Of a DNA stretch of 38,508 bases, positions 9,426 to 18,723 are shown in pieces. Below the pieces are notes generated by a model. The model worked only from the letters and a program-made list of their open reading frames with translations. It was not told the origin of the DNA and did no database searches. Origin of the DNA: Ignavibacteria bacterium (lineage in GTDB: Bacteria; Bacteroidota; Ignavibacteria; Ignavibacteriales; Ignavibacteriaceae); assembly GCA_030693705.1 (NCBI GenBank), contig JAUYAB010000019.1:1-38508 (forward strand), written 5' to 3'. The first letter of the stretch is position 1; the number at the start of each line of letters is the position of its first letter. The translations under genes were made by a program, and so were the position numbers.

Positions 9426-12400
9426 ATGAAAAAAAGAGTACTTTGTTTTTTTGTGGCAATTATGCTATCAATCCAACTGGACAATTATGCTCAGGTTTCA
9501 GGAGATTACAAATCAAAAGCTGATGGCAATTGGGGAGACGTTACTACATGGCAAGTTTATGATGGCTCTGCCTGGATCGACGCAGTAAGCGCTCCGGCTG
9601 GTACTACCGAAATAATAACAATTCAAAGCGCTCAAACAGTAACGGTTGCTTCTGCTATTACTATAAGCAGTGGTTGCAATGTAGTTGTTAACGGTTATTT
9701 AAAAAACACCGCAGGTATTACAGCAACAACTTCAGCTCCGCTTTCTTTTACATTTAATGACGGCAGTACTTATGAACATGGACTTGCAGGCTCCTCAATT
9801 CCTATGTCAACATGGAATACGGGTTCAACCTGTTTAATAACAGGAACAACAGGTGCAAGTCCCGGGAATAACACCCAAAATTTTTATAACTTTACATGGA
9901 ATTGTCCCGGACAATCAACTAACTTAAATGTACAGTTGGATCTGGTTACAATCAGCGGTAATCTTACTATTACAAATACGGGTGGCGCAAGCGGTAATTC
10001 ATATCAATTTAGAATGACGAATGCTGCAACTACAAGAACAATTACCATTAATGGAAATGTAATTGTAAATGGAGGTTATTTAACAGTTAGCGGTTCAAGC
10101 GGCGCGGCTCAATATAATGTTACTGTAAAAGGGAATATCATTGTCTCAAGTAATAGTAAATTTAGTTTGTGCGCCGGTTCCGGTGGTTTTGGAACCTGGT
10201 ATGTTGAAGGCGACGTTTCTTTTTCGGAAACTTCAACATTTGTGCTTCCTTCAAATAAAACTATTGGAACGATTCTCATTTTTTCAAAAACTAATGGATC
10301 ACAATCTTTTAACAATACAAGTTCGACTGCTAATGCTAATTTGAATTATGGAGTTCAAAATAATTCGACAGTTACACTAAACGCTCCGATAACGGTTGGC
10401 AGTACATCCAATGCCGGAAACCTCGTTCTTACAAGCGGTAAATTTATCACGACTTCTACTAACTTGATAACATTAGCTGCACTAGGTACGGTTACAACCG
10501 GAACCGGTTATGTAGATGGTCCTCTTGCAGCAACTGTTGCAGTTGCCACTGCTAAAACAGTTACATTTCCGATTGGGAAAAGCGTATATCGACCGGTTGT
10601 TCTGAATCTTACTCAAGATGCTTCAACTTCAACAGTCTATACTGCTGAACTAATTGAAAGCGCCCCGGCAGTAAATACATTACCTGCTACGTTAGATGGC
10701 GTTTCTTCGGCAAGATATGTTCATATTGTTAAAGGAGCGGGAGCGAATGTTTCGAACGCGACTATTCAATTAAGTTATGACACAAATGACGGTATTGATG
10801 TTAGCGCGAAAGATAATGTCAGAATTGCAAAAGATGACGGCGCGGGTGCATGGGTAAATCTTGGTGGAAGTGGAACCGCGGATAACACAGGAACTATTCT
10901 ATCCAACGGATTCGGAACATCAACAGCCTTAGGTACTTTAACTACAAATGATTTTGTGATCGCACATCTTAATCCGGCTTCTGTAGCTGTTGTACCTACG
11001 CTAACAACGAATGACGTTACCTATATTTCTACAACCACTGCAACTGGCGGCGGTGTAATCTCTAATGATGGAAATGCCGCAATTACAGCAAAAGGTGTTT
11101 GCTGGAGTACTTCTGCCGCACCTACGATTACAGATAATTTTACCACAGACGGAACAACGTCAGCTCCATTTTCAAGTTCCCTCACCGGTCTTATCGCAGG
11201 AACTTTGTACCATGTACGGGCATATGCTACCAACAGCGCCGGAACAGCTTATGGTAACGAAGTTACTTTCACCACAATGTCATCGCTTGTTGTTCCTACT
11301 TTGACAACAACAACTGTTACAAATATTGTTAATACCTCGGCTAAGAGCGGAGGCACTATTACGGATTGGGGCGGCTCTACAATTACTGATCGAGGTGTTT
11401 GTTGGAGTCTTTCTCACAATCCTACGCTTGCTGATAATTCTAACAGTGTTGGTGCAGGTGGTACAGGAGCTTTTACTACCTTTATCGGCGGGCTTGTTTA
11501 TGGAAAAACCTATTATGTCCGTGCCTATGCTACAAACAGTACAGGAATAGGATACGGCGCTGAAGTTACGTTTGACTCGCCTGTTGCGTTACCGGATGTT
11601 GATAAAATTGTCGATATCAACGGAACAGTAGGTGTAAATTGTGATTATAAAAACATTCAAGACGCATTCGATGCAGTAACGCCGGGTTATACCGGGCATT
11701 GGTTTATTTATGTAAGAAATGGAGTGTATTATGATAAAGTTACTCTTGCAGCGGGAAAGATCAATGTAGTTCTGATAGGGCAAGATAAATTTAATACCAT
11801 TATTACTTATGATGATTATGCCGGGAATAATCGTACTACACATGGCATTACAAGCGTTGGAACGAGCACTTCATATACTTGTGCTATTGATGCCAGTGAT
11901 TTCCAGGCACAAAATATCACTTTCCGGAATACTGCAAATGCTTACGCACCTTCGAGTTCAGCAACGCAAGCCGTAGCATTGCGTACAAATGGCGATAGGC
12001 AATCTTATTATAATTGCAGAATGCTCGGTTTTCAAGATACTTATTATACACAGGGCGGTATAACCGGACCGGATAGAATCTATAACAAAAACTGTTACAT
12101 AGAAGGTTCGGTAGATTTTATTTTTGGCCGTGATGTTGTTCTTTTTGATAGTTGTACTATTTATTGTAATAGACAAGGCGGTGTTTTAACAGCAGCGGCT
12201 ACCGAAGCCGGTTATTCATATGGATATGTATTTTTGAATAGCACTCTTGGTTCACCGGCAGCCGGAGAATTAGGCGCTGATGAAAAAGCTATGACGACCT
12301 TTTATCTTGGCAGACCATGGCAAGCTGCGCCAAAAACCGTTTATATAAATTGTTATGAACCGGCAACAGTAAATGTAGCGGGATGGACAGTAATGGGACC

Positions 12401-13202
12401 AAACCCTTCATTATATTCAGAATATGGATGCACAGGTCCCGGAGCGCAAAGCAGAGCGGTTATGAATGTTGCTTGGCCAGGCGCTAATCAACCGGCAAGT
12501 TTAACTGAACAAGAAGCAGCAACTTATACGATAGCGAATATTTTTTCAAAGAATAATAATGGTTCCGGGTTTACATACGCCGCGAATTGGATCCCGGAGA
12601 AAATAGCTATTAAAGATAGTTTAACTCCGGTAGAATTAGTTTCGTTTCGTGCAAAAACTCAGAAAGGAAATGTTACTCTTACATGGCAAACAGCAACCGA
12701 AGTAAATAATAACGGCTTTGAAATTGAACGCGCATTAATTTCATCAGGCGCCGGATCGACTTGGCAGAAAATCGGATTTGTAAAGGGAAACGGAAGTACT
12801 ACGGCTGCAAAAGATTATTCGTTTACGGATAAACCAAAAGGCGGAACAGAATTTCAATATCGCTTAAAACAAATCGATTTTGACGGAACGTTCAAATACT
12901 CTAATGTTGTAAAGGCTTCGATAGCAAATGTAAATACCTTTATGTTGGAGCAGAATTATCCTAACCCTTTTAATCCAAGCACAAAAATTAGCTATCAGCT
13001 TGCAGAAAACTGTCTTGTTACCCTGAAAGTCTATGATGTTTTAGGGAATGAAGTTGCTGTGCTTGTTAATGAATGGCAGGAAGCTGGAAGTTATAACGCT
13101 GAGTTCACGACAACTACGAAGTCATTTGCAAGTGGAATGTACATATACAAAATTCACGCTGGTGATTTTTCTCAGATCAAAAAAATGTTGTTACTAAAAT
13201 AG
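9426..13202 (+). CDS. Multidomain pectin methylesterase (carbohydrate esterase family 8) with solenoid, Fn3-like repeats and sorting module
   Basis: Predicted to remove methyl esters from homogalacturonan, making it accessible to the pectate lyases nearby. 1258 residues: signal peptide (about 1-22); G8-like/solenoid region (about 23-515); two tandem Fn3-like repeats (about 520-718) each ending VRAYATNS..GYG.EVTF; CE8 catalytic domain (about 725-1065); fibronectin-like module and NYPNPFNP sorting tail (about 1070-1258). CE8 active-site residues are intact: Gln848 (QAVAL), Gln870-Asp871 (FQDTYY), Asp897 (VDFIFG), and Arg963 and Trp965 (LGRPW). It is far longer than a simple CE8 (about 300-350 residues). 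The N-terminal half matches the non-enzymatic proteins at 7184 and 22180, so it looks like an enzyme fused to a shared surface scaffold. SD AAAGGTGT precedes the ATG. Confidence 0.93.
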   Translation: MKKRVLCFFVAIMLSIQLDNYAQVSGDYKSKADGNWGDVTTWQVYDGSAWIDAVSAPAGTTEIITIQSAQTVTVASAITISSGCNVVVNGYLKNTAGITATTSAPLSFTFNDGSTYEHGLAGSSIPMSTWNTGSTCLITGTTGASPGNNTQNFYNFTWNCPGQSTNLNVQLDLVTISGNLTITNTGGASGNSYQFRMTNAATTRTITINGNVIVNGGYLTVSGSSGAAQYNVTVKGNIIVSSNSKFSLCAGSGGFGTWYVEGDVSFSETSTFVLPSNKTIGTILIFSKTNGSQSFNNTSSTANANLNYGVQNNSTVTLNAPITVGSTSNAGNLVLTSGKFITTSTNLITLAALGTVTTGTGYVDGPLAATVAVATAKTVTFPIGKSVYRPVVLNLTQDASTSTVYTAELIESAPAVNTLPATLDGVSSARYVHIVKGAGANVSNATIQLSYDTNDGIDVSAKDNVRIAKDDGAGAWVNLGGSGTADNTGTILSNGFGTSTALGTLTTNDFVIAHLNPASVAVVPTLTTNDVTYISTTTATGGGVISNDGNAAITAKGVCWSTSAAPTITDNFTTDGTTSAPFSSSLTGLIAGTLYHVRAYATNSAGTAYGNEVTFTTMSSLVVPTLTTTTVTNIVNTSAKSGGTITDWGGSTITDRGVCWSLSHNPTLADNSNSVGAGGTGAFTTFIGGLVYGKTYYVRAYATNSTGIGYGAEVTFDSPVALPDVDKIVDINGTVGVNCDYKNIQDAFDAVTPGYTGHWFIYVRNGVYYDKVTLAAGKINVVLIGQDKFNTIITYDDYAGNNRTTHGITSVGTSTSYTCAIDASDFQAQNITFRNTANAYAPSSSATQAVALRTNGDRQSYYNCRMLGFQDTYYTQGGITGPDRIYNKNCYIEGSVDFIFGRDVVLFDSCTIYCNRQGGVLTAAATEAGYSYGYVFLNSTLGSPAAGELGADEKAMTTFYLGRPWQAAPKTVYINCYEPATVNVAGWTVMGPNPSLYSEYGCTGPGAQSRAVMNVAWPGANQPASLTEQEAATYTIANIFSKNNNGSGFTYAANWIPEKIAIKDSLTPVELVSFRAKTQKGNVTLTWQTATEVNNNGFEIERALISSGAGSTWQKIGFVKGNGSTTAAKDYSFTDKPKGGTEFQYRLKQIDFDGTFKYSNVVKASIANVNTFMLEQNYPNPFNPSTKISYQLAENCLVTLKVYDVLGNEVAVLVNEWQEAGSYNAEFTTTTKSFASGMYIYKIHAGDFSQIKKMLLLK

Positions 13203-13212
13203 TAAAAATAAG

Positions 13213-13259
13213 CTCACCCTGTTTCCCTCTCCTTAATAAGGAGAGGGAAACAGGGTGAG
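13213..13259. repeat. Perfect 23-bp inverted repeat (47 nt), REP/MITE-like or terminator
   Basis: Arms 13213-13235 and 13237-13259 are exact reverse complements around a single central A. It lies 11 nt after the CE8 stop codon. No long T-run follows, so it is not a classical terminator, though the stem is very stable. Its style (CCCTCTCC...GGAGAGGG core) resembles short palindromic repeats scattered through genomes, and a related palindrome sits inside the next gene. Confidence 0.75.
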
Positions 13260-13348
13260 GTCTGAAGGGGATTAACTTGGTTACTAAATTATCAAGTGCT
13301 AAAACACGTAGACAATTTTTTTTATCTCATTCTTTTTCTTTGTTCAAA

Positions 13349-15232
13349 ATGAAATTTGTTCTTTACATAATTTTTCTTTTTTTCATAATGGGTACGTTTA
13401 GTATTAATGCCCAGATAACCTATTATGTCGATTATAAAAATGGAAGTGATACATACAGTGGTACTATCAGTCAACCATTTAAATTGATCAGTAAAGCAGT
13501 TTCTTTACTTGGCTCGAATATTGGTACAATTTATTTGAGAGGAGGCACACATTACTCCACTTCTAAAATAGGTTTAAGTAAAAACGGGACACAGGGAAAC
13601 ACGATTAACATATGGGCATATGCTGATGAGAACCCGATCATTAATTTTACAGGTATCGCTGCAAATACCGATGGGTTTAGTATCAGTGGTACTTATTATC
13701 ATTTAAAAGGTCTTGAAATAGTGTACGCTACCCATAACGGAATAAGAATTTCCGGCAATAATAATACGGTAGAAGATTGCAGCGTTCATTTATGCGGTAA
13801 CACTGGAATTCACATTTCCGGCGGTTCCTCAGGTTCAATCTATCCAAGTGATAATCTCATTCTAAATTGCGATGCATATTTTAATTTTGACTCACCGATT
13901 GGAGGTAACGCAGACGGTTTCAGCGCGAAATGGAATGTGGGAAGTGGAAATATTTTTAGGGGATGCCGGGCTTATAATAATTCCGATGATGGCTGGGATT
14001 TGTGGATGTGTACAGGTACAATAACTATCGAAAATTGCATCGCATTCCGTAACGGTGTTGATACATGGCATACCGGCCAGGTTGATGGAAATGGGAATGG
14101 AATAAAATTGGGCGGAAATTATATTGCGACTCCGCACATAGTTAAAAACTGTCTCGCCTTTGATAATGCAGGTAACGGAGGCCGGGGTTTTGATGAAAAC
14201 AATAATTTAGCCGGTCAGACACTTTATAATTGTACTGCCTTTAGGAATCAAAGAGCAAATTATTATTTTAACAACGATCCTCTTTCTTCCGGTAAACATT
14301 CAATTATTAACTGCATCTCCTATTTTGAAGGAACAGCAAACATTTTTAAAAATTCGACTCTTCAAACAAATAGCTGGCAGGGTTTTACCGTTTCCACTAC
14401 AGATTTTTTAACGGTTGATACAACGGGAATAACCAACTCACGAAATTCCGACGGGAGTTTACCACACACAAATTTTATGCTTCTGGCAGACGGAAGTGAT
14501 TTTGTCGATGCCGGAACAAATATAGGTATACCTTATTACGGTTCGGCTCCGGATTTGGGATTTTGTGAATCATCATTTTCTTCTTTGCCGGTTGAATTAG
14601 CTGCATTCACTGCAACTGTTAAAAACGAAAACGTTGTTCTTAATTGGCAAACTGCTACCGAAATAAATAATTCCGGTTTTGAGATAGAAAGAAGACCATC
14701 CCTAATCTCTTCCCAAAGGGAAGGGACTTTTAATTCCCTCGTCGGGGGAAATGAAGGTGGCTTTATTAAAATCGGATTTGTAGAGGGAAACGGAAGTACT
14801 ACCAATGCGAAAGATTATTCTTTCACCGACAAATCTAAAGGCGGAACGGAATTTCAGTATCGGCTAAAGCAAATCGATTTCGATGGAACATTCAAATACT
14901 CGAATGTCGTAACGGTTACGGTACAAAACGTGAATACATTTATGCTGGAGCAAAATTATCCTAACCCGTTCAATCCAAGTACTAAAATCAATTACCAGCT
15001 TGCGGCAAACAACCTTGTTACTCTAAAAGTATATGATGTTCTGGGGAATGAAGTAGCTGTTCTTGTAAATGAACAACAGGAAGCCGGCAATTACACAATA
15101 CTGTTTACTACAAATGGTAAACAATTAGCGAGCGGAATGTCCTCCAAAGGCGGATACGCCTCTGGCGTATATTTCTACACATTATCCGCAGGTAAGTTTA
15201 CGGATACAAAAAAGTTTATCCTTTTGAAATGA
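13349..15232 (+). CDS. Pectate lyase, polysaccharide lyase family 9, with sorting module
   Basis: Predicted Ca2+-dependent lyase of polygalacturonate, related to Pel9A of Dickeya. I take ATG 13349 because it opens directly into a signal peptide (MKFVLYIIFLFF...SINAQ). A TTG at 13277 with an upstream AAGGGG is an alternative that would add 24 residues. In ATG numbering, the calcium site is Asp189 (NADGF), Asp213, Asp214 and Asp217 (NNSDDGWDLW), and the catalytic base is Lys253 (GNGIKLGG). These have the same spacing as Asp209/233/234/237 and Lys273 in Pel9A. A fibronectin-like module follows from about 412, then the NYPNPFNP tail. Two in-frame palindromic insertions disrupt the alignment with sister modules: 14696-14760 (REGTFNSLVGGNEGG) and about 15139-15168 (SSKGGYASG). 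Confidence 0.92.
   Translation: MKFVLYIIFLFFIMGTFSINAQITYYVDYKNGSDTYSGTISQPFKLISKAVSLLGSNIGTIYLRGGTHYSTSKIGLSKNGTQGNTINIWAYADENPIINFTGIAANTDGFSISGTYYHLKGLEIVYATHNGIRISGNNNTVEDCSVHLCGNTGIHISGGSSGSIYPSDNLILNCDAYFNFDSPIGGNADGFSAKWNVGSGNIFRGCRAYNNSDDGWDLWMCTGTITIENCIAFRNGVDTWHTGQVDGNGNGIKLGGNYIATPHIVKNCLAFDNAGNGGRGFDENNNLAGQTLYNCTAFRNQRANYYFNNDPLSSGKHSIINCISYFEGTANIFKNSTLQTNSWQGFTVSTTDFLTVDTTGITNSRNSDGSLPHTNFMLLADGSDFVDAGTNIGIPYYGSAPDLGFCESSFSSLPVELAAFTATVKNENVVLNWQTATEINNSGFEIERRPSLISSQREGTFNSLVGGNEGGFIKIGFVEGNGSTTNAKDYSFTDKSKGGTEFQYRLKQIDFDGTFKYSNVVTVTVQNVNTFMLEQNYPNPFNPSTKINYQLAANNLVTLKVYDVLGNEVAVLVNEQQEAGNYTILFTTNGKQLASGMSSKGGYASGVYFYTLSAGKFTDTKKFILLK
14696..14760. repeat. Palindromic mini-repeat inserted in frame in the PL9 gene
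   Basis: Compared with the equivalent modules of the genes at 7184 and 9426, the PL9 gene has about 17 extra codons here. They are built of palindromes: CTTCCC-AAA-GGGAAG (14709-14723) and a TTCCC...GGGAA pair downstream. Reading frame and downstream module are preserved. Confidence 0.6.
15139..15170. repeat. Second palindromic mini-repeat in the PL9 sorting module
   Basis: ATACGCC-TCT-GGCGTAT (15154-15170) is a perfect 7-bp stem, preceded by CCTCCAAAGGCGG. At protein level it duplicates ASG: the tail reads LASGM-SSKGGYASGV-YFY, where the sister protein at 9426 reads FASGMYIY. The in-frame insert is about 30 nt. Confidence 0.6.
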
Positions 15233-15304
15233 GATTTTAAAAATATTTCGAATACTATTTACTAAAAAACAAATTAGATAAGCTCAAAACAAATATTAGA
15301 TTTC

Positions 15305-15308
15305 GGAG
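15305..15308 (+). promoter_or_regulatory. Ribosome binding site choosing the TonB-receptor start
   Basis: GGAG ends 5 nt before ATG 15314. The upstream GTG at 15308 overlaps this element, so translation is expected to start at 15314. Confidence 0.6.
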
Positions 15309-15313
15309 TGAAT

Positions 15314-18300
15314 ATGAGTTTAGTGTTACATTCAAAAATTATTTCCTTTAAGATAATTTTACTTTTTCTTCTTTTTATTGTTGCCATAAATTTTGGACAA
15401 ACTAAAAGCAGAGTGGTTGGTACGGTAAAAGACTCAGAAACCAAAGAACCTTTGATTGGAGTAAATGTGGTTCTTCAGACTACTTATTTAGGCGCATCAA
15501 CGGATATAAATGGAAAATATTTTATTGTGAACGTTCCCGTTGGTACGTATACGATGGAAGTTTCCATGATAGGATATACCAAAAAGAAAATTGTTGATGT
15601 TAGAGTTTCCGCTGACCGCGTAACAACCATAGATGTAGAGTTATCCTCAACCGCATTCCAGGGACAGGAAGTTCTTGTAGTAGCTCCGAGAAATGAATTA
15701 CACAAAGAAGTTTCAAGCACCCAGTTGGTCGTAACAAATGAGCAATTAAGCAGCGCTGCAGGTATAAGAGAAGTAAATTCTTTTCTTGAAAAACAACCGG
15801 GAGTATCATCTTCAAATGGATTTCTTGAAATTCGTGGCGGTTCTGCAGATCAAACCGGAACTATGGTTAACGGTATGGGATATAATAATGCGGCAGTTGG
15901 TAATGCAGAGACTACAATTCCATTAAGTTCTATTGAGCAGATATCCTTGCTTTCAGGTGGATTTAACGCGGAATATGGAAATTTTAGATCAGGTTTAATA
16001 AATGTTACAACAAAGTCCGGTAGTAAAAGTGAATACCATGGAACCATCAACGTCTCCAAGAATCTGGCGCATCTAAAACGTTTTGGTCCTGAATTTACAG
16101 ATGTTCATAGCCCAGCCTTAGCTCCATTTCTTGATCCAAGGGTTGCGTTTGTAGGTACAGCAGAAGCCTGGAAAGATGATCCTTATCAATTACAGCAGCA
16201 TGAGACTTTTTCCGGGTGGAACAAACAAGCTAGTAATTTTAATATTGGCAAGCCGGTAGAAAAGCAAGCTACACCTTTAGATCTTTATTTATTAGCCGCC
16301 TGGATGCACATGGCTAAACCAGATTATGACGCTTTAGCTGAGTTGGGTTATACGGTTTCGGACGAACAGAAAAAACTTATTGCAGATCATGCAATGAAAG
16401 AAACCGGTTCAGATTATAATATTGATGCAGGCTTTGGCGGTCCGGTTCCGTTTGTAAGTGATTATTTAGGTGACGCTACTTTCTATATTTCGAATAATTC
16501 TAAAGAGAAATATTATATAATGCCCGTAAGCAGGCGGAGTGAAAAATCGTATGTTACCTTAGCCACAATGAAATCAAATCCGATACAATCTCTAACAATT
16601 TCTTTGAATGCTTTGTGGAAAAGGCAGTTGGGTGTTAGTCCTATTCGTCCCGCGTTTGCAGATTCTCCCGACGCAAGTAGACAGGGAGGCTTTATGCCGA
16701 TTGACAACGTTAAATATTTTATAAAAACTCCTGATCAATGGTACGATCCTCCTTTGTTTCCGCTTTTAGATCAAACTACATTGATGGGGGGACTAAATGT
16801 AAACCACATGTTAAGTGAAAAAACATTTTGGGAGTTATCGCTAAGTTATCTCTCAATTAAAGATCATTCACCTACGGGAGATAACCGGAATAATACCGTA
16901 CTTACTCACTTTGGTCCATTTCCGGTTTCGGAAATGCCATATGGGAAATGGCAGTTTGCACCGAACAATAAACTTGTTGGTATATTTGGTACCGATACAA
17001 TCTCATATACATATCCCGGATACGATGCTTTACCAGGTATTACAAGAAGATTTAGAAGTAAAGAAGGTGATCTTTACACGAATGTTCACACTCAACAATA
17101 CAAAGCAAAATTTGATCTCACTTCTCAATTTGGTGACCACCATTATTTTAAAACAGGATTTGAATACAATTTGATAGACTTAAATCATATGTTTTGGGAA
17201 AAATGGAATACCAATGCTTACAATACGTATGAATTAAACTATCACAGAAAGCCGAGCCAAACTGGTCTCTATATTCAGGATCAAATTTCTTATGATGGCA
17301 TTGTTGCAAATATTGGGTTGAGGATGGATTATTTCTATGGTGGCGGTGGTAAGTGGCCTACCGGTGAACCTTTCTCTGAGGAAGCTTTTGTCTATATACC
17401 AAGTAGAGATATTGGCGCCGGTGCAGCGGCGGACAGCTTTTTTCAGAAATTGTCTGAAGGAAGATCGTTGATGTGGGAATGGTGGGAAGAGTATGACAAA
17501 ACTCATCCAGGTTTTCTAACACCGATTAAAAATTACATAACCTTCAGTCCGCGACTAGGTATTGCATTCCCCGTTACCGAGAACTCAAAATTTTATTTTA
17601 ATTACGGGCATTTTAGATCTAACCCTCCCTATTATTCAATGTACTTAGTTAAATTCCGATTCTCAAAAACCGGTTTGTATGAAATGTCGAATCCAAACCT
17701 TGAACCTCCCAAAACTATTTCATACGAATTAGGTTTATCCTATGATTTTTTTGAAAATATTTTATTGTCAATTTCCGGCTATTCAAAAGATGTTACAGGT
17801 CAACAGGGGAATGTTGAATATAGTAATTCAAAAGCAATTGTTGCTTACGATAGCTGGGCGAATAATGAGTATGAGGATATTCAGGGACTTGAAATAAACT
17901 TTTCTAAAAATGATAGAAGCTGGATTACCGGATGGGTAAATTTTAATTATATGTTAAAGAAAAAGGGGCTTACCGGGCGTCAACTATTTAGTGATATTAC
18001 GATAAATAGTAATGATGAAGGGCTTTATAAAGGAAATGAAACCAAATTTTTACCCCAACCACAATTATCGGCAAATATTACTTTGCGAAGCCCTGACAAA
18101 ATATTTAATGATAATTTATTAAATCAATTAACAGCAAATTGGGAATTGACTATCTTCACTAAATGGTCGGCTGGAACTTATTTCACATGGAATCCACTTG
18201 ATAAAGACGATATTGAATCAAATATGCAGTACCCCGATTATTATATGGTTGATCTTAGATTAAGCAAGTCGTTCAACATCGCTGGTCTCAATACAACTTT

Positions 18301-18604
18301 TTATGCCGATATAACAAATGTATTTAATATCAAAGTAAGTTTATTAAGCAAGGGATATGCCTTTAATGATGCTAACTTGGATGAATATAATTATTACGCA
18401 TCATTGCATTTACCAATGTATAACTCTTCAGAATTTGATGCTTTAAGAAATAATCCTTTAAATAAAGGATTGTTCATTGGTGGAGACGACAAAGTAGGCG
18501 ATTTAAGATCTGCGGATAAACCATATATCAATGATCCAAATTATTCGTACTGGGTTAATGGTAATCCACGAGATATTTGGTTTGGATTAAAGATTGACTT
18601 TTAA
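15314..18604 (+). CDS. TonB-dependent outer-membrane receptor with N-terminal carboxypeptidase-regulatory-like domain
   Basis: Predicted outer-membrane importer, by context for oligogalacturonides. 1096 residues from the preferred ATG; signal peptide about 1-32. Domains: carboxypeptidase-regulatory-like beta-sandwich (about 33-118; VVGTVKDSETKEPLIGVNV, then STDINGKYFI), plug (about 130-245; FLEIRGGSADQTGTMVNG, SIEQISLLSGGFNAEYGN), then a long beta-barrel ending in an aromatic residue (WFGLKIDF). Length and domain order resemble SusC-class receptors, but no SusD gene is next to it. Instead it is followed by a large surface protein (18724) and a PorV-like barrel (20927) in the same orientation. 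A 13-bp hairpin lies in the gap after it. The substrate is inferred from the neighbours only. Confidence 0.9.
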   Translation: MSLVLHSKIISFKIILLFLLFIVAINFGQTKSRVVGTVKDSETKEPLIGVNVVLQTTYLGASTDINGKYFIVNVPVGTYTMEVSMIGYTKKKIVDVRVSADRVTTIDVELSSTAFQGQEVLVVAPRNELHKEVSSTQLVVTNEQLSSAAGIREVNSFLEKQPGVSSSNGFLEIRGGSADQTGTMVNGMGYNNAAVGNAETTIPLSSIEQISLLSGGFNAEYGNFRSGLINVTTKSGSKSEYHGTINVSKNLAHLKRFGPEFTDVHSPALAPFLDPRVAFVGTAEAWKDDPYQLQQHETFSGWNKQASNFNIGKPVEKQATPLDLYLLAAWMHMAKPDYDALAELGYTVSDEQKKLIADHAMKETGSDYNIDAGFGGPVPFVSDYLGDATFYISNNSKEKYYIMPVSRRSEKSYVTLATMKSNPIQSLTISLNALWKRQLGVSPIRPAFADSPDASRQGGFMPIDNVKYFIKTPDQWYDPPLFPLLDQTTLMGGLNVNHMLSEKTFWELSLSYLSIKDHSPTGDNRNNTVLTHFGPFPVSEMPYGKWQFAPNNKLVGIFGTDTISYTYPGYDALPGITRRFRSKEGDLYTNVHTQQYKAKFDLTSQFGDHHYFKTGFEYNLIDLNHMFWEKWNTNAYNTYELNYHRKPSQTGLYIQDQISYDGIVANIGLRMDYFYGGGGKWPTGEPFSEEAFVYIPSRDIGAGAAADSFFQKLSEGRSLMWEWWEEYDKTHPGFLTPIKNYITFSPRLGIAFPVTENSKFYFNYGHFRSNPPYYSMYLVKFRFSKTGLYEMSNPNLEPPKTISYELGLSYDFFENILLSISGYSKDVTGQQGNVEYSNSKAIVAYDSWANNEYEDIQGLEINFSKNDRSWITGWVNFNYMLKKKGLTGRQLFSDITINSNDEGLYKGNETKFLPQPQLSANITLRSPDKIFNDNLLNQLTANWELTIFTKWSAGTYFTWNPLDKDDIESNMQYPDYYMVDLRLSKSFNIAGLNTTFYADITNVFNIKVSLLSKGYAFNDANLDEYNYYASLHLPMYNSSEFDALRNNPLNKGLFIGGDDKVGDLRSADKPYINDPNYSYWVNGNPRDIWFGLKIDF

Positions 18605-18628
18605 AAAATAGGCTATCCTATAAAAAAT

Positions 18629-18657
18629 TGTATCACAGAATATTATTCTGTGATACA
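18629..18657. other. Perfect 13-bp stem-loop between receptor and surface-protein genes
   Basis: Arms 18629-18641 and 18645-18657 are exact reverse complements with an ATT loop. No T-run follows on the plus strand, while an A-run precedes it, so it would terminate only minus-strand transcripts. On the plus strand it may act as an mRNA-processing or stabilising element within the operon. Confidence 0.55.
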
Positions 18658-18723
18658 GAAATTAACTTGAAGTGAATTTATACTTTAAATGAAATACAAA
18701 ATTTATTCCTGCAGGAGATTTGA

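Noticed and set aside
13277-13348. TTG start for the PL9 gene
   Set aside because: There is a purine-rich site before it, but the extra 24 residues (charged, then hydrophobic) sit ahead of a normal signal peptide at ATG 13349; kept as an alternative.
9283-15170. CRISPR array suggested by several palindromes in this stretch
   Set aside because: The palindromes differ in sequence, are not regularly spaced, have no spacers, and no cas genes are present.
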